NCBI GenBank assembly: GCA_002077065.1 | Contig: NAJO01000003.1 | Location: 496,001 to 560,000, forward strand | Length of the DNA: 64,000 nucleotides | Direction: 5' to 3' | From: Cryoendolithus antarcticus | Taxonomy: Eukaryota; Ascomycota; Dothideomycetes; Cladosporiales; Cladosporiaceae | In this document: positions 12,115 through 21,907 of the stretch, one piece after another | Layout of the letters: the number at the start of each line of letters is the position of its first letter | Position numbering within the stretch: position 1 is the stretch's first letter | Notes under the pieces: model-generated | Databases searched by the model: none | What the model saw: the letters and a program-made list of their open reading frames with translations, nothing else | What the model was told of the DNA's origin: nothing | Made by a program: the position numbers and the translations under genes

Positions 12115-13866
12115 ATGCCCGTCTCGACCGCACCGATTCTCTCGACCCCAGTCGACGACAGGTTTGAGCCGATCGCGTCGCCCATCAGTGCCGGTAGCAC
12201 ACTGTCAGACGAGCAGCTCTATGTGCAGTATGAGATACATCGTACAGTCCGAGAGATACGCGATGGGAGATGGCGAAGCATTGGTCTACAGTTCCCGGAC
12301 AGCATGATGGTGGACGCGCCGAGAGTCAGCGACAGCCTATCGCGGGAGCTCAGAAGGATATGCAAGAAGGACACTCTAGCTGACCCGAAGGCAACTCCCA
12401 GTCGCGACAAAGCTGCTGGGAGCGCAGAGAGTATAGCGAGCGAGGTTGGCACATCGGATGTTGCAAGGACCAGCCAGCCAAGTGAGAGCACCGAGGAAGA
12501 TCAGGAACACTACCTCACTATACTGGGTGACACGTCCTACGGCGCCTGTTGCGTCGACGAGATAGCTGCTGAGCACGTCGATGCCGACGTGGTAGTGCAC
12601 TATGGAAGGTCATGCCTCAGTCCGACTGCCAGACTACCGGTAATATACGTCTTCACGTCTCCGCCACTCGATCTTGAAGCCGCAGTAGCAGCATTCAAGC
12701 GCACGTACTCCGATGTACAGGAGAAAGTGATACTCATGGCCGACGTCCCATACCAGTCTCATATACCAACACTCGCTCAGCGACTCTGCGATGAAGGCTA
12801 TGGCAACCTCTTCGCGACAGACATCCTGCACAATCCTGGGAGCGCGCTGCCAAATCGGACAGTACCTGAAGACGTTCAGTCCGACCCTGAAGCACTGAAA
12901 GCATACAGCGTCTTCCACGTCCTCCACCCACCCAACAGCCTTCTCCTCATTCTCTCCTCTCGCGTCAAGGCGATCCACACCCTCACAACCGCCACCTCCA
13001 GCGCGAACCCCGAAGTCCTTGTTTCAAACACATCAGTACTCCTTCGCCGCCGCTACGCCCTCTTGACATCTATCTCCACAGCTCCAATCCTTGGTCTGTT
13101 GATCAACACCCTGTCAGTCAAGAACTATCTGGCTGCTCTTGCTCATTGCCAGGACCTCATTACCCGAGCTGGCAAGAAGTCTTATACATTCGTCGTTGGC
13201 AAGCTCAACGCAGCTAAGCTGGCCAACTTTGCAGAGATCGAGGGCTGGGTGATCATTGGGTGCTGGGAGAGTAGTCTGGTAGATAGTGGCGAGTTTTACA
13301 AACCTGTGATCACGCCGTTTGAATTGGAGGTAGCGCTGCAGGGCGATGGGAAGAGGCAGTGGGGTGGCGAGTGGGTCGGAGATTTCGGAGGTCTACTTAG
13401 CAGGGACCGAGCTGCTGTAGATAATACCAATGCGGACGACGGGCCTGGTTATGTAGCAGACACAGAGGATGGTGGGGTGGGCAGCAGTAGCGCGCATTGG
13501 GAGGACGAAGAGTCAGACGACGAGCCTCCGGAATTCGATCTTCGAACGGGCAAGTACGTCTCGCGGTCGCGACCAATGGGTCGCCCGAAGCCAGTCGCAG
13601 CGGCTTCATCTCAGTCGAGTGATGGAGCCGCCGCTCCGTCCTCCGCGCTCATACAGCGTGCCAAAGGCGATGTGGCGACCGTCAATGGCGTCACGTCACC
13701 CGGTGCTGAGTTTCTCCGCTCCCGACGTACCTGGACAGGTCTCGGCAGCGACGAGCGCATCGCCTACGAGCGCGATGCAGACGGCAAGATCGTCGGCGCG
13801 GGCATGGAGCAAGGGCGGGAAGGCGTAGCGCGAGGCTACGCTGTCGTAGGTAGCGCGGAAGGCTAA
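12115..13866 (+). CDS. DPH2: Diphthamide biosynthesis protein 2
   Basis: One exon, 583 residues. I chose the ATG at 12115 (MPVSTAPIL), which has a good CACCAAAATG context. LQFPDSMMVDAP opens the DPH1/DPH2 fold and GDTSYGACCVDE / VVHYGRSCLS are family signatures. Cys145, Cys146 and Cys167, with Cys383 in IIGCWESSL, occupy places where the family carries cluster-related cysteines. Dph2 pairs with Dph1 in a radical-SAM-type iron-sulfur heterodimer that transfers the aminocarboxypropyl group of SAM to the target histidine of elongation factor 2. The C-terminus has an acidic disordered stretch and then RRTWTGLGSDERIAYERD, common in fungal Dph2. It converges on the GH64 gene with 108 bases between stops. 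Confidence 0.93.
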   Translation: MPVSTAPILSTPVDDRFEPIASPISAGSTLSDEQLYVQYEIHRTVREIRDGRWRSIGLQFPDSMMVDAPRVSDSLSRELRRICKKDTLADPKATPSRDKAAGSAESIASEVGTSDVARTSQPSESTEEDQEHYLTILGDTSYGACCVDEIAAEHVDADVVVHYGRSCLSPTARLPVIYVFTSPPLDLEAAVAAFKRTYSDVQEKVILMADVPYQSHIPTLAQRLCDEGYGNLFATDILHNPGSALPNRTVPEDVQSDPEALKAYSVFHVLHPPNSLLLILSSRVKAIHTLTTATSSANPEVLVSNTSVLLRRRYALLTSISTAPILGLLINTLSVKNYLAALAHCQDLITRAGKKSYTFVVGKLNAAKLANFAEIEGWVIIGCWESSLVDSGEFYKPVITPFELEVALQGDGKRQWGGEWVGDFGGLLSRDRAAVDNTNADDGPGYVADTEDGGVGSSSAHWEDEESDDEPPEFDLRTGKYVSRSRPMGRPKPVAAASSQSSDGAAAPSSALIQRAKGDVATVNGVTSPGAEFLRSRRTWTGLGSDERIAYERDADGKIVGAGMEQGREGVARGYAVVGSAEG

Positions 13867-13974
13867 TCGGGAAATACCCTAATGTCCATGAATCTACAAT
13901 ACGTACAAAGCACCTCAAACAGCCTTTGCTTTCATAGCCTTCGCTTCCCTCGCCATAGCGTCTTCTGGCGCGTC

Positions 13975-15419
13975 CTAAGCCGCATAAGCGTTGTTGCCGC
14001 CCACAGCCACTAGAAACGAAGCCGTTGAGCCGCTGCTGATGCTTCCCTCCTGGCCGACGCCACCGTCGGGTGTGACGTCGTCGTAGGGGAAGGCGTAGCC
14101 ATGCCCGTCGAGGTTCGCGGCGTGCACGAGGCGGGCGTAGTGCTGCATCTCCAAGTCAGCGAATGTGGGAAATATAATACGGGTGGACGATAAACTCACA
14201 TTCGTTGTCTGATTCTGGTAGTACTGTGCAGGCTGTACCGAATTCGGATAAGAGTTCGATAGAAGCAGAGTACTGCGGTTGAACGCTGCTGAGAGACGGG
14301 GGATGATGACATTAGTTTCAGTGTTACTACCCGTTGCGAATGGTCCTGTGTTGCAGCCGAAGATGTCTTTGGCACTCGGCTTCGCGAATGTGGAATTGCC
14401 GAACTTGAAATTGTTGTTACTCACTTGGCCAGTGACGTTCCCAAACTGAGCCTGCGTGTTGATCGTGTACGGCTTTGTCGAGTACTGAGCGTAGACCTGG
14501 TCAACGTAGGCGTTCCAGTAAGTACCGAACCAGGAGGGATTCAGTAGAATGCCAGAATTTGGCGATAGGATACGGAGGGGTTGGTTGTTGCGAGAGACGA
14601 TCAAGGAGCTCCATCGTCTCGTATCCTTCGCGGTCTGCGCTTGCAGGCCTTGCGCAACTTGCGTCAAGCCGTTGGGACCCATGCCGGAGACGTGGCGTGT
14701 GGCACCTGAGTTGTCTTTGACGGTGAGCGCGATCGGTAGAGCGGAGACGAAGTCGACGTAGCTGATGTTGGCGAACAGCTCGTATTGATTGTAGGTGAAT
14801 TCGCAGAAGGCAAAGTTGGTGTTGATGTTCGGGTCGGCAGGATTGAAGATTGAGGGCTCGACGAGACCGGGACCAGGGTTCACGAAGAACTTCAGCGTGG
14901 CGTCCTGGGAGAACCAGATTCGACCACCAGCTATACGTGGGATGGTTGCGTTGACTGTGTTGCCTGGTCCACCCAAGGGAATGGCGCAATTAGCATTCAA
15001 GGGCTGGCCGGTCGAAGAGGGTGAGGGCGGGTAATAAGGCGTTCTGGCGTCTGACTGGAGTAGGAAGAGAGCATTGTTGTTGTCAAGGGCTTGGCCAGCT
15101 AGAGATGGTTGTCAGCAGTGACAGTGTTCTTTGAACGGCCCAGTAGAGTCGCACTGATGTATGCCCAAACCTGATTCGACTTTGTCTGGTTTTGAAGCTG
15201 GATCTGCAATGTCGGAGACGTGCTTGCTGCCGCTGCAGTTGCAGCTCGGTTCTGTGTCACTAAAGGTTGCTGAGCTTGGCCGACCGCTGGCTGCTGCTGA
15301 TTGGTAGGTTGCTGGGTACTAGGGGTGTTGCTGTTCTGCGTGGTAGTCTTAGTTTTATCTCTAGGCTTCCGACGAAATATGTTTCTCACTCGGGTGAGAA
15401 GAGAATTGGGCGTCGCCAT
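13975..15419 (-). CDS. GH64 beta-1,3-glucanase (thaumatin-like fold)
   Basis: Three exons, 15419-15155, 15098-14200 and 14142-13975, give about 443 residues. Intron 1 (56 bases) joins VWAYITGQALDNNNALF, and intron 2 (57 bases) joins YYQNQTTN to HYARLVHAANLDGHGYAFPYDDV; both are strong GH64 motifs. Intron 2 is a multiple of three and stop-free, so the genomic frame reads straight through, but the retained piece is foreign to the family. GH64 enzymes cut beta-1,3-glucan to pentasaccharides. The N-terminal ~65 residues are basic, then Gln/Thr/Asn-rich, with no signal peptide behind the ATG at 15419; the frame extends upstream only to a TTG. The protein is therefore either cytosolic, exported unconventionally, or missing an upstream exon. 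Confidence 0.85.
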
Positions 15420-16234
15420 CTCAGCGTGGCTGCTGTGGAATGAAAAGTGACGATGAGAAAGAGCGCTGAAGTGAACGTGCAAGAATGATCGACGAAGATA
15501 TGAGAGATTCAATGTACTTTACTGTTGTATCAGGACTGCCACGAGACACGATCATGCCAGCGAACCGTGGCTTTGGTGTGGTCCGTTGAAGTGTACGCCA
15601 ACGGTGTACTTGCATGCGCTATGATGCGGTCTCGAAGGCAGATCCGGATCTCTTGTCCGCGAAGAAGCGGGTCTCTGGTCGACCAGTGAGAGGCTTAAGT
15701 GCTTAGGTCGTGGACGAATCTTACCAACGACGGTGATGCGACAATATCTTATGTCGACCTTTGCGATGGTCATTTCGGTTGTCGACTGCAGGTCGATGAA
15801 TTTGCTATGGTGATCCGAGCTGAGAGCCTTCGACGACACTGAATACTGGATACTCTCGGTTCAACGCGTACCTAAAGTCCACTTACATCTCAAGAGAACA
15901 TTGGCTGGGAGAATCATCGCGTGGCACGAGCGAGTGAGACAATGTATAGCATGATAGAAGCTGTTTGGAAAGAAAGGGATTGTGACTGAGAATCATGTCG
16001 GCGCATGACCAAAGTACTGCAGTACAAGCACTGCATGCAGTAGCGATGCCAAGTGGCGATCAGTTGAAGTCTCATCCCCCAACATGCCCCTCTGCAGGCT
16101 GAATAAGCCTTGTCTCGCGAAAGGAGTTAATGGTAGGGAATGTTTCATACAGTGTGCTTTGCAATGCTACCATTTCGAACGGCCTGGATTGAGCGCCTTC
16201 CGCCTCGCGCCTTGCCTAAGCTACATGTCTGGAG
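15420..16234. other. Gene-poor stretch upstream of the GH64 gene
   Basis: Only short frames without family character occur here. It must include the GH64 promoter and the 3' flank of the first DUF3237 gene. No repeat or RNA gene is recognised. Confidence 0.4.
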
Positions 16235-16784
16235 CTAACCCGAGACCACCTTGTACATCTCATACTCCACCGCTAGGCGATCTCCCTCGACATAGACATG
16301 TCCATGAGACACAAATATCGTCCGTTCCATCCACTTGTGCTCTTCGTTCGATGCTTCGATTGTTGGCGTGGTGACGAAGTAATGATCGGAGCTCTTCGTA
16401 GTCTCCACTTCAGGACTGAATGTGAAGAGCAGACCTAGCTTTTCGTCTAGTCGGACAATGCCTTGCGAGTACATCAGCGCCGCAATCAAACAAGCATCAC
16501 CCGGGGACGATACCGGTGTAGTATAGATAGAAGTTGTCGCCCTCCTTGGACCTGAAGGCGCATCGAACGTCGAGATGAGCTGTACCAGATGCCATGTCAA
16601 CCAGAACCGAGTCAGCCCCTTTTGGAATAATCTCAGCATCGACACCGGAGCCTCGCAAATATTCACCAGAGCCAACTGGTGCGTAGGTACGTTGAGGACC
16701 ACCCTTGATGGTGCCGAGACGGACTGCGTTATCTTTGTCGAGGTAGACTCGGAGGTCGAATGCTTTCTCCAAGGTGGGTGCCAT
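16235..16784 (-). CDS. DUF3237 family protein, copy 1
   Basis: Exons 16784-16514 and 16461-16235 (intron 52 bases, GTATCG..GCAAG) give about 165 residues. The start MAPTLEKAFDLRVYL, the block GSGVDAEIIPKGADS, the strand ASGTAHLDVRCAFR and TKSSDHYFVTTPTIE are shared with copy 2 at 19.0-19.6 kb. The layout fits the small beta-barrel DUF3237 (UPF0311) family, whose biochemical role is not established. The splice was chosen so that YYTG joins IVRLDEKLG, as in copy 2. Unlike copy 2, the last exon runs uninterrupted through HGHVYVEGDRLAVEYE, where copy 2 has a second intron. No signal peptide or membrane segment is visible, so a cytosolic protein is likely. Confidence 0.75.
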
Positions 16785-19020
16785 TGTCCAGGGAGAATTG
16801 GTTGATTGGACTCATTGCCAGGCGAGGCTACCGTTTATATGCTGGCTCACTTGCGTTCAGATTACGGGAATTTCCACACTGAAGCAGCTCTGACGTGGTG
16901 ATGGGTTGAGACCACGCTCTGTTTTGGGACTTACCTCCCGGCATTAGATCTTAAAGCCATCCTTCGCGAATCCGATGTTGTAGGATCTGAAAGTATCGCC
17001 AGCTTGATGGAAGAACTTATCCACCATCCAAGACCATCATGGGCTTCTGCAAGGAAAGAAGCATCCGGCCAGAGAAGCGTACATGCGGACAGGGCGAGGG
17101 CAGATGGGAGAGTTGAAGCAGAATAACAGATCTCAGTCATGTCATCAGCAGGCGTACCTGAGGGTCGCCAGTCTTGCCAAAGTGCGGCTGAACATACTAT
17201 TCGCTGCACACTGTCACCTGTGTGTATTGCATACAGAGCCAGTATCATGTCGAAACATGAATGGTTGAAGGCGAGCGTGGAGGTTTCGTGTGAGAACAGC
17301 GGCTCACTCGAACAAGGGCACGGTTCACGAGCCAATTTGCGCACAGTGCACCTCCAATATCTTGCCGTTTCAGCAGTGGACTTTGGTCACATCTTCAAGG
17401 CTATTTGACTGGAGAATCACATACCTGTAACTTCGTCGAGACAGACCTCATGGATATCAGCTCGCTCCGGGGGTCATAACGCCGCCCTCCGCGTGCCCTT
17501 TAGCAGACGGCATGCAGTGGGGCTGCCTGGTAGCTGGCTCGCCTATCACTGGATCGCTTATGTGGCGCCAATTTATAGGTAGGGCACCTATGCAGAGCCT
17601 CAGCTTCGCATATCCCTTTCCTTCTCCGCCGTCCAGTCGACAAGAGGACTTGTTCCAACGCTCAATATGCCATAAGCATAGAGTTTCCTGTGCGGACGTC
17701 TTTCGGAGACCCAGCATATTACAGCGACCCTTTGAACCTATCCAAATGGACCTCTCGGCACTCTTTCCATTGCATGCTCGCTCCGTTGTACCCTGGAAGC
17801 AACAGATCAATGTAGCGAGCGCATTGCTACTGCAACAGTTGTATCACCGTCCTCGCGAAGGAGCTTCTGAACCTCATCACCATTGCCTGGCGTCTCGCGA
17901 ATCGATCCTTGCGTCATGACGAGGACAATATTCGCTTCTCCGTTGTGCTCGACGCCTACACATCAATATTGAGCAAAGATGCAGACGGCGAGCAAAGCGA
18001 GCTGTACTTCAGCAACACTGGCGTTTTGCTTCTCGCGTCGACACTGGCCGCTAGCGTATCGATGAACCTGCTTCTGTCATCACTCACATTGAACCTCCTC
18101 GTGGCCTCAACCTTCGTGACCTGCTTCTTCGCATCGCTAGCCTCGTGTCACAAGACACCCATGCTTCCTATACTGGCTCTAAGACGTGCAGGGAGTTTCA
18201 TTGGAGCGATACGCCGTTCGTGAACTTCTTAAGTGTGATCTACATCGCTACTGTGTTGCATGGCCAGGCCACACTGAGGTTGCAGGACTATATCACCTTT
18301 CGAGCCATCGCAGTGCTGGAGCTGGTATTCATGAAGGCACAGCTGGCAAGTGCGCAGCTAGACGAGCAGATCCTGTTGCTAAGGAGGCTATTGGCATCGG
18401 AATGGGTCATTGTATCTTCGGTGAGATTGCTTCCAGCTTCCACATTGTAGCTCCCTGCTTACGATGCCTTTAGAACGTTCGGTCTTCTCGAGTTCTGTCG
18501 CAGCCATACGCAAAAGCGAACCGACAAAGCATCGTAGCGTTCACAACGGCTCAGCGACTTGCGGTCATGCTGATCAAAAGCACGCCAGGCTACCATCGTG
18601 GCTGTCTGCGTGGCCCTGCTGGTCCAGCCATCCTCCCGCTTCCCACGATTGGCAGTCACATCGAGGACGCTGCGTCCGGCTGGTGCGTCTACAGACCGGG
18701 CGCGGATGGGCTCGTGCTTGAGGATGCTCTTGTGCGAGAACAAGCGAAAAGCATGTGGATGCGGTTTCTGCAGTACACACACGGCTGTCTGCTCAGGAAG
18801 CTCAACAAGGTCCGCGTGGTGTATCTGCTACGGACTAGCGAGGGTAATGAGTGGCAAGGTGGCAAGCATATCACACGTACTTGGCGAGACAACATCAATC
18901 TGGTGACTGGTGTATCTGGAATAGAGTTGAAATACAAATGCCCTGGTGTGCAGCTTGAGGGGACTTGTGTTGTTGAGTGAGAGTGCATATTACCGTTGCG
19001 TAACATTATGCGAAAGGTTT
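16785..19020. other. 2.2 kb gene-poor stretch with possible relic coding sequence
   Basis: No complete gene can be supported. On the plus strand, 17813-18220 reads as a protein-like frame (ITVLAKELLNLITIAWRLAN, then FSVVLDAYTSIL) but has no start and ends at a stop. A second frame at 18567-18980 encodes about 137 residues of no known family. These could be exons of an unrecognised gene or remnants of one. The rest shows nothing. Confidence 0.3.
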
Positions 19021-19628
19021 TTATCCCGACACCAGCTTGTACACCTCGTACTCCGCCGCCTGAGTACCATCTCCTTCTGCAAAAAAATGTCCTAGCGCGT
19101 CTTAGCTGGCTACTGGTGTAGTACGGCTTCAAGGGCACTTACCGTGCGATACGAATACGGTCTGCTCCATCCACTTATGCTTCTCATTGGACACCTCGAT
19201 TCTTGGCGTCGCAAAGAAGTAGTGATCAGAGCTCTTCGTGGTCCTCATCGCAGGGTCCCAGGACAGAGCCATACCAATCTTCTCATCTAGCTTGATGATA
19301 CCTGGACCGAGGTCAGATCTGCTCATCTGCAGAAATGAAACCCTGAGCGTGCCATACCCGGATAGTATATGTAGATACTATCTCCCTCCTTAGTCCGCAG
19401 CGCGATGCGAACGTCTAGATGAGCGGTGCCTGTGGCAGGATCGAGGAGAAGCCAGTCTGCACCAGTTGTCGGGATGATCTCGGCTTCGACGCCAGAGCCC
19501 TTTAGAAAGCCGCTCGTGACAGGAACGATGATGCGCTGTGCGCCGCCCTTCACATGCCCAAGTGGAAGTGTGTCGGTCTTACCGAGGAAGGCTCGGAGGT
19601 CGAATACCTTTTCGAGGGTGGGTGCCAT
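19021..19628 (-). CDS. DUF3237 family protein, copy 2
   Basis: Exons 19628-19358, 19301-19143 and 19076-19021 give about 161 residues. Intron 1 (56 bases) lies at exactly the same codon as the intron of copy 1, after YYPG, rejoining at IIKLDEKIG. Intron 2 (66 bases, GTAAGT..TTTGCAG) joins FVSHG to EGDGTQAAEYEVYKLVSG. The first exons of both copies have the same length (271 bases), which together with matching motifs (GSGVEAEIIP, ATGTAHLDVR, TKSSDHYFFATPRIE) shows tandem duplication. Function is unknown, as for copy 1. The ATG at 19628 is chosen because it aligns with that of copy 1; the upstream open frame is not conserved. Confidence 0.75.
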
Positions 19629-20654
19629 AACGAAGTAGGCGTATGCTGAGCTCAGGCAAGTGCAGTAGGGAACGTTGCAGGAGATGGACGAAGACGAAGC
19701 CGCCTTATATGCTATTAGGCTTAGGAAGAGCTTTGATGGCGTTCCTCTGACGGTCACTGGGGCTCGCTATGGATCTGATGTTGTAGAGTGATCGCATGGC
19801 GCTCCGCAATCGCTGTAAAGCGGAAAAGCGGTCCATGTCTTGCTGTGGCGAGCTGATGAACCCTTGTGAGTAAGCAGCCAGCCGTGTCAAGACTACGGTA
19901 CCATTGAGCTGATGATACGAATTGCGTTGTACACGCAGCTCGAAATGCAGTACTATGATCTCTCTGAAGGTGGTCACTTTTGCGATTGGCCGGGGTAGGG
20001 CTGTAGCCGTGATGCATTCGCTTTTGCCTCACCGTGAGGCCGCAAAATCCTTGCTTTCATCTGAGCGGCGCATCAAATTGTAGCACGTTACCCGTAAGCT
20101 GTGACGCAGCTCTCCAAGATCTATAGTACCATGCTTGGGGTGGTGTGGTCGCACTCACCGTAAGCGAAGGCCGTGGCGCAAAGCTTGAGCCGTGTGTCAG
20201 CCGATGTACTCAGGTACACGTTCAGCTAAGCCCCCAACTCCTCACGTGAGTAACGATGCACTTCTCATTCGCATGATGCATGAGCAGCGGGTACTTGACC
20301 GCCGTGGAAGCCTTGAGATGCGCAGCTGGAAGCCGAGGATTGCGATAGGTAGTCAGCACTTCTGGGCCAGCATGTAGCCATGCGTCGTACATCTTCACTG
20401 ATTGTAGCTGAAAGCCCTGTCGCCCCAAACTTAGGCATGCATGTCACTTGATGTCGACGATTGCAGAGGCGTGGCAATATAGTAACAAGAACGAAGTCGC
20501 AATGTCCAATGAAGGTCACCGTGCCGCGTTGGCTGAGGACGCCATATCCCGGCCATCTGGCGGGCCATCAGCCAATTCGAAGCTGGAAGTGATTTCTTGG
20601 CGCACTCCGATGAGCCGGCCGCAGGCAAGCATACCAATGGCAGAAGTGTGAAAG
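19629..20654. other. Gene-poor spacer between DUF3237 copy 2 and ALKBH1
   Basis: Small overlapping frames only, on both strands, none with a recognisable domain. It contains the promoter of DUF3237 copy 2. Nothing else is seen. Confidence 0.4.
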
Positions 20655-21695
20655 TCAGTCAAACATCTGCCTTACGTTGAGATTGATCCGCTTCCCTGCC
20701 ATCCAGCCTCTCCACTCCTCGAATTGTCCACCTCCTGCAGGCCAGTCTTGCATCCACTCTGGACAAGTGTCTGCAACTACCTTCGGCACGCCATGCCAGG
20801 CGAACCTGCTGTCACCACTCATAAGCACAGCATCACCGCTGCGTAGTCGGAGCGTTACAGCACGACCATCGTCGAGTCCAACTAGGAAGATACCTTCACA
20901 GCCCAGCGAGATCGAAGCCAGAGGCTGATCGCACTCCTCGGATACGTCGCGATGTAGTGACAGGGTGTCGCCCGGACTGTAGAGGTTGACGATCGCAGCT
21001 TCGGCTTTCATTGGAAAGAGTGACTCGATGAGCTGCTTGATGTCTGACGGGAAGGGTGGAGGTAGCCCAGCAGGGTAGACTTTGTTCGTCCAGTCGTACT
21101 GACCTCCGAGCGTCATCCAGCGCAGCTTCTTGTCGAGGAACTGTTGAGTGGTAATCGGCTTGTGAATTGCAGGGTCTCGTGGGCTGAAGATAAGACCTTG
21201 CGCCGCAGGAGAGAAGTAAGATGACCGAGCTGATGTTGTCGGCACGTCGTAGTGCGTGTGCACGTTCGTCAAGTGCTGCGGATTAGATAGATCGCGATGA
21301 AAAGTCTTTGCGAGGATTTGTAGTTGAATGTCTCGAGGCAGGAGATCGGGATAGAGGAACAGACCTGCCGACCTACCTCAGATCTACGAACATGAAGTTT
21401 CCACTGGATAGAGCGTACCTGGTAGGTCGCTCACTTCGTAGACTGTGAATGCTTTCGTAGTTTCGCATCGAGTGCCGGTGAACTCACCGAACGCCTCCGG
21501 GGACATTGGATACAGCGTATGTCGCGACGCCTCGCGGACTCTGGACTCGCTCGTCTGGCCAAGTGCTTGCAGATCAACGATAGCGCTCTCGTTGGAGATG
21601 TCGACCACGCTGAGCTTTTGCAGTCGCTTGTAGATCTCACGAAAGGCCGCAGGCGGTTTCGCGTATGGATCCAGCATTGCAACCAGACCCTTCAT
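20655..21695 (-). CDS. AlkB-family Fe(II)/2-oxoglutarate dioxygenase, ALKBH1-like
   Basis: Exons 21695-21419 and 21364-20655, intron 54 bases, about 328 residues. The join restores YEVSDLPGLFLYPDLLP, followed by AKTFHRDLSNPQHLTNVHTHYD, typical of fungal ALKBH1. Iron ligands appear as HRD in TLSLHRDVSEE and His in RFAWHGVPK; the 2-oxoglutarate-binding Arg is in RINLNVRQMFD at the C-terminus. WMTLGGQYDWTNKVYP is the family's substrate-side motif. ALKBH1 proteins oxidatively demethylate nucleic acids (reported for tRNA, DNA 6mA and histone in different organisms); the fungal substrate cannot be told from sequence. It shares a 212-base divergent promoter with the next gene. Confidence 0.88.
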
Positions 21696-21907
21696 ATCAT
21701 GCCGTCTAGGAGGACTGAGGCTTAATCACCGACTGCGAAAAGACTTTTCCTCGAGTGAGAGTGTAGTGCAGTGTGTAAGGAAAACTTATAAGTTGAAGGT
21801 CGTGTCGGCAACCTTACGTCATCAACGCGTCTTCCTGCCTGTGAACGCGTTGAGGCCCACTGGCACGAATCTGAAGAACAGTATCGTTCTACCAATGTAT
21901 CGATAAT

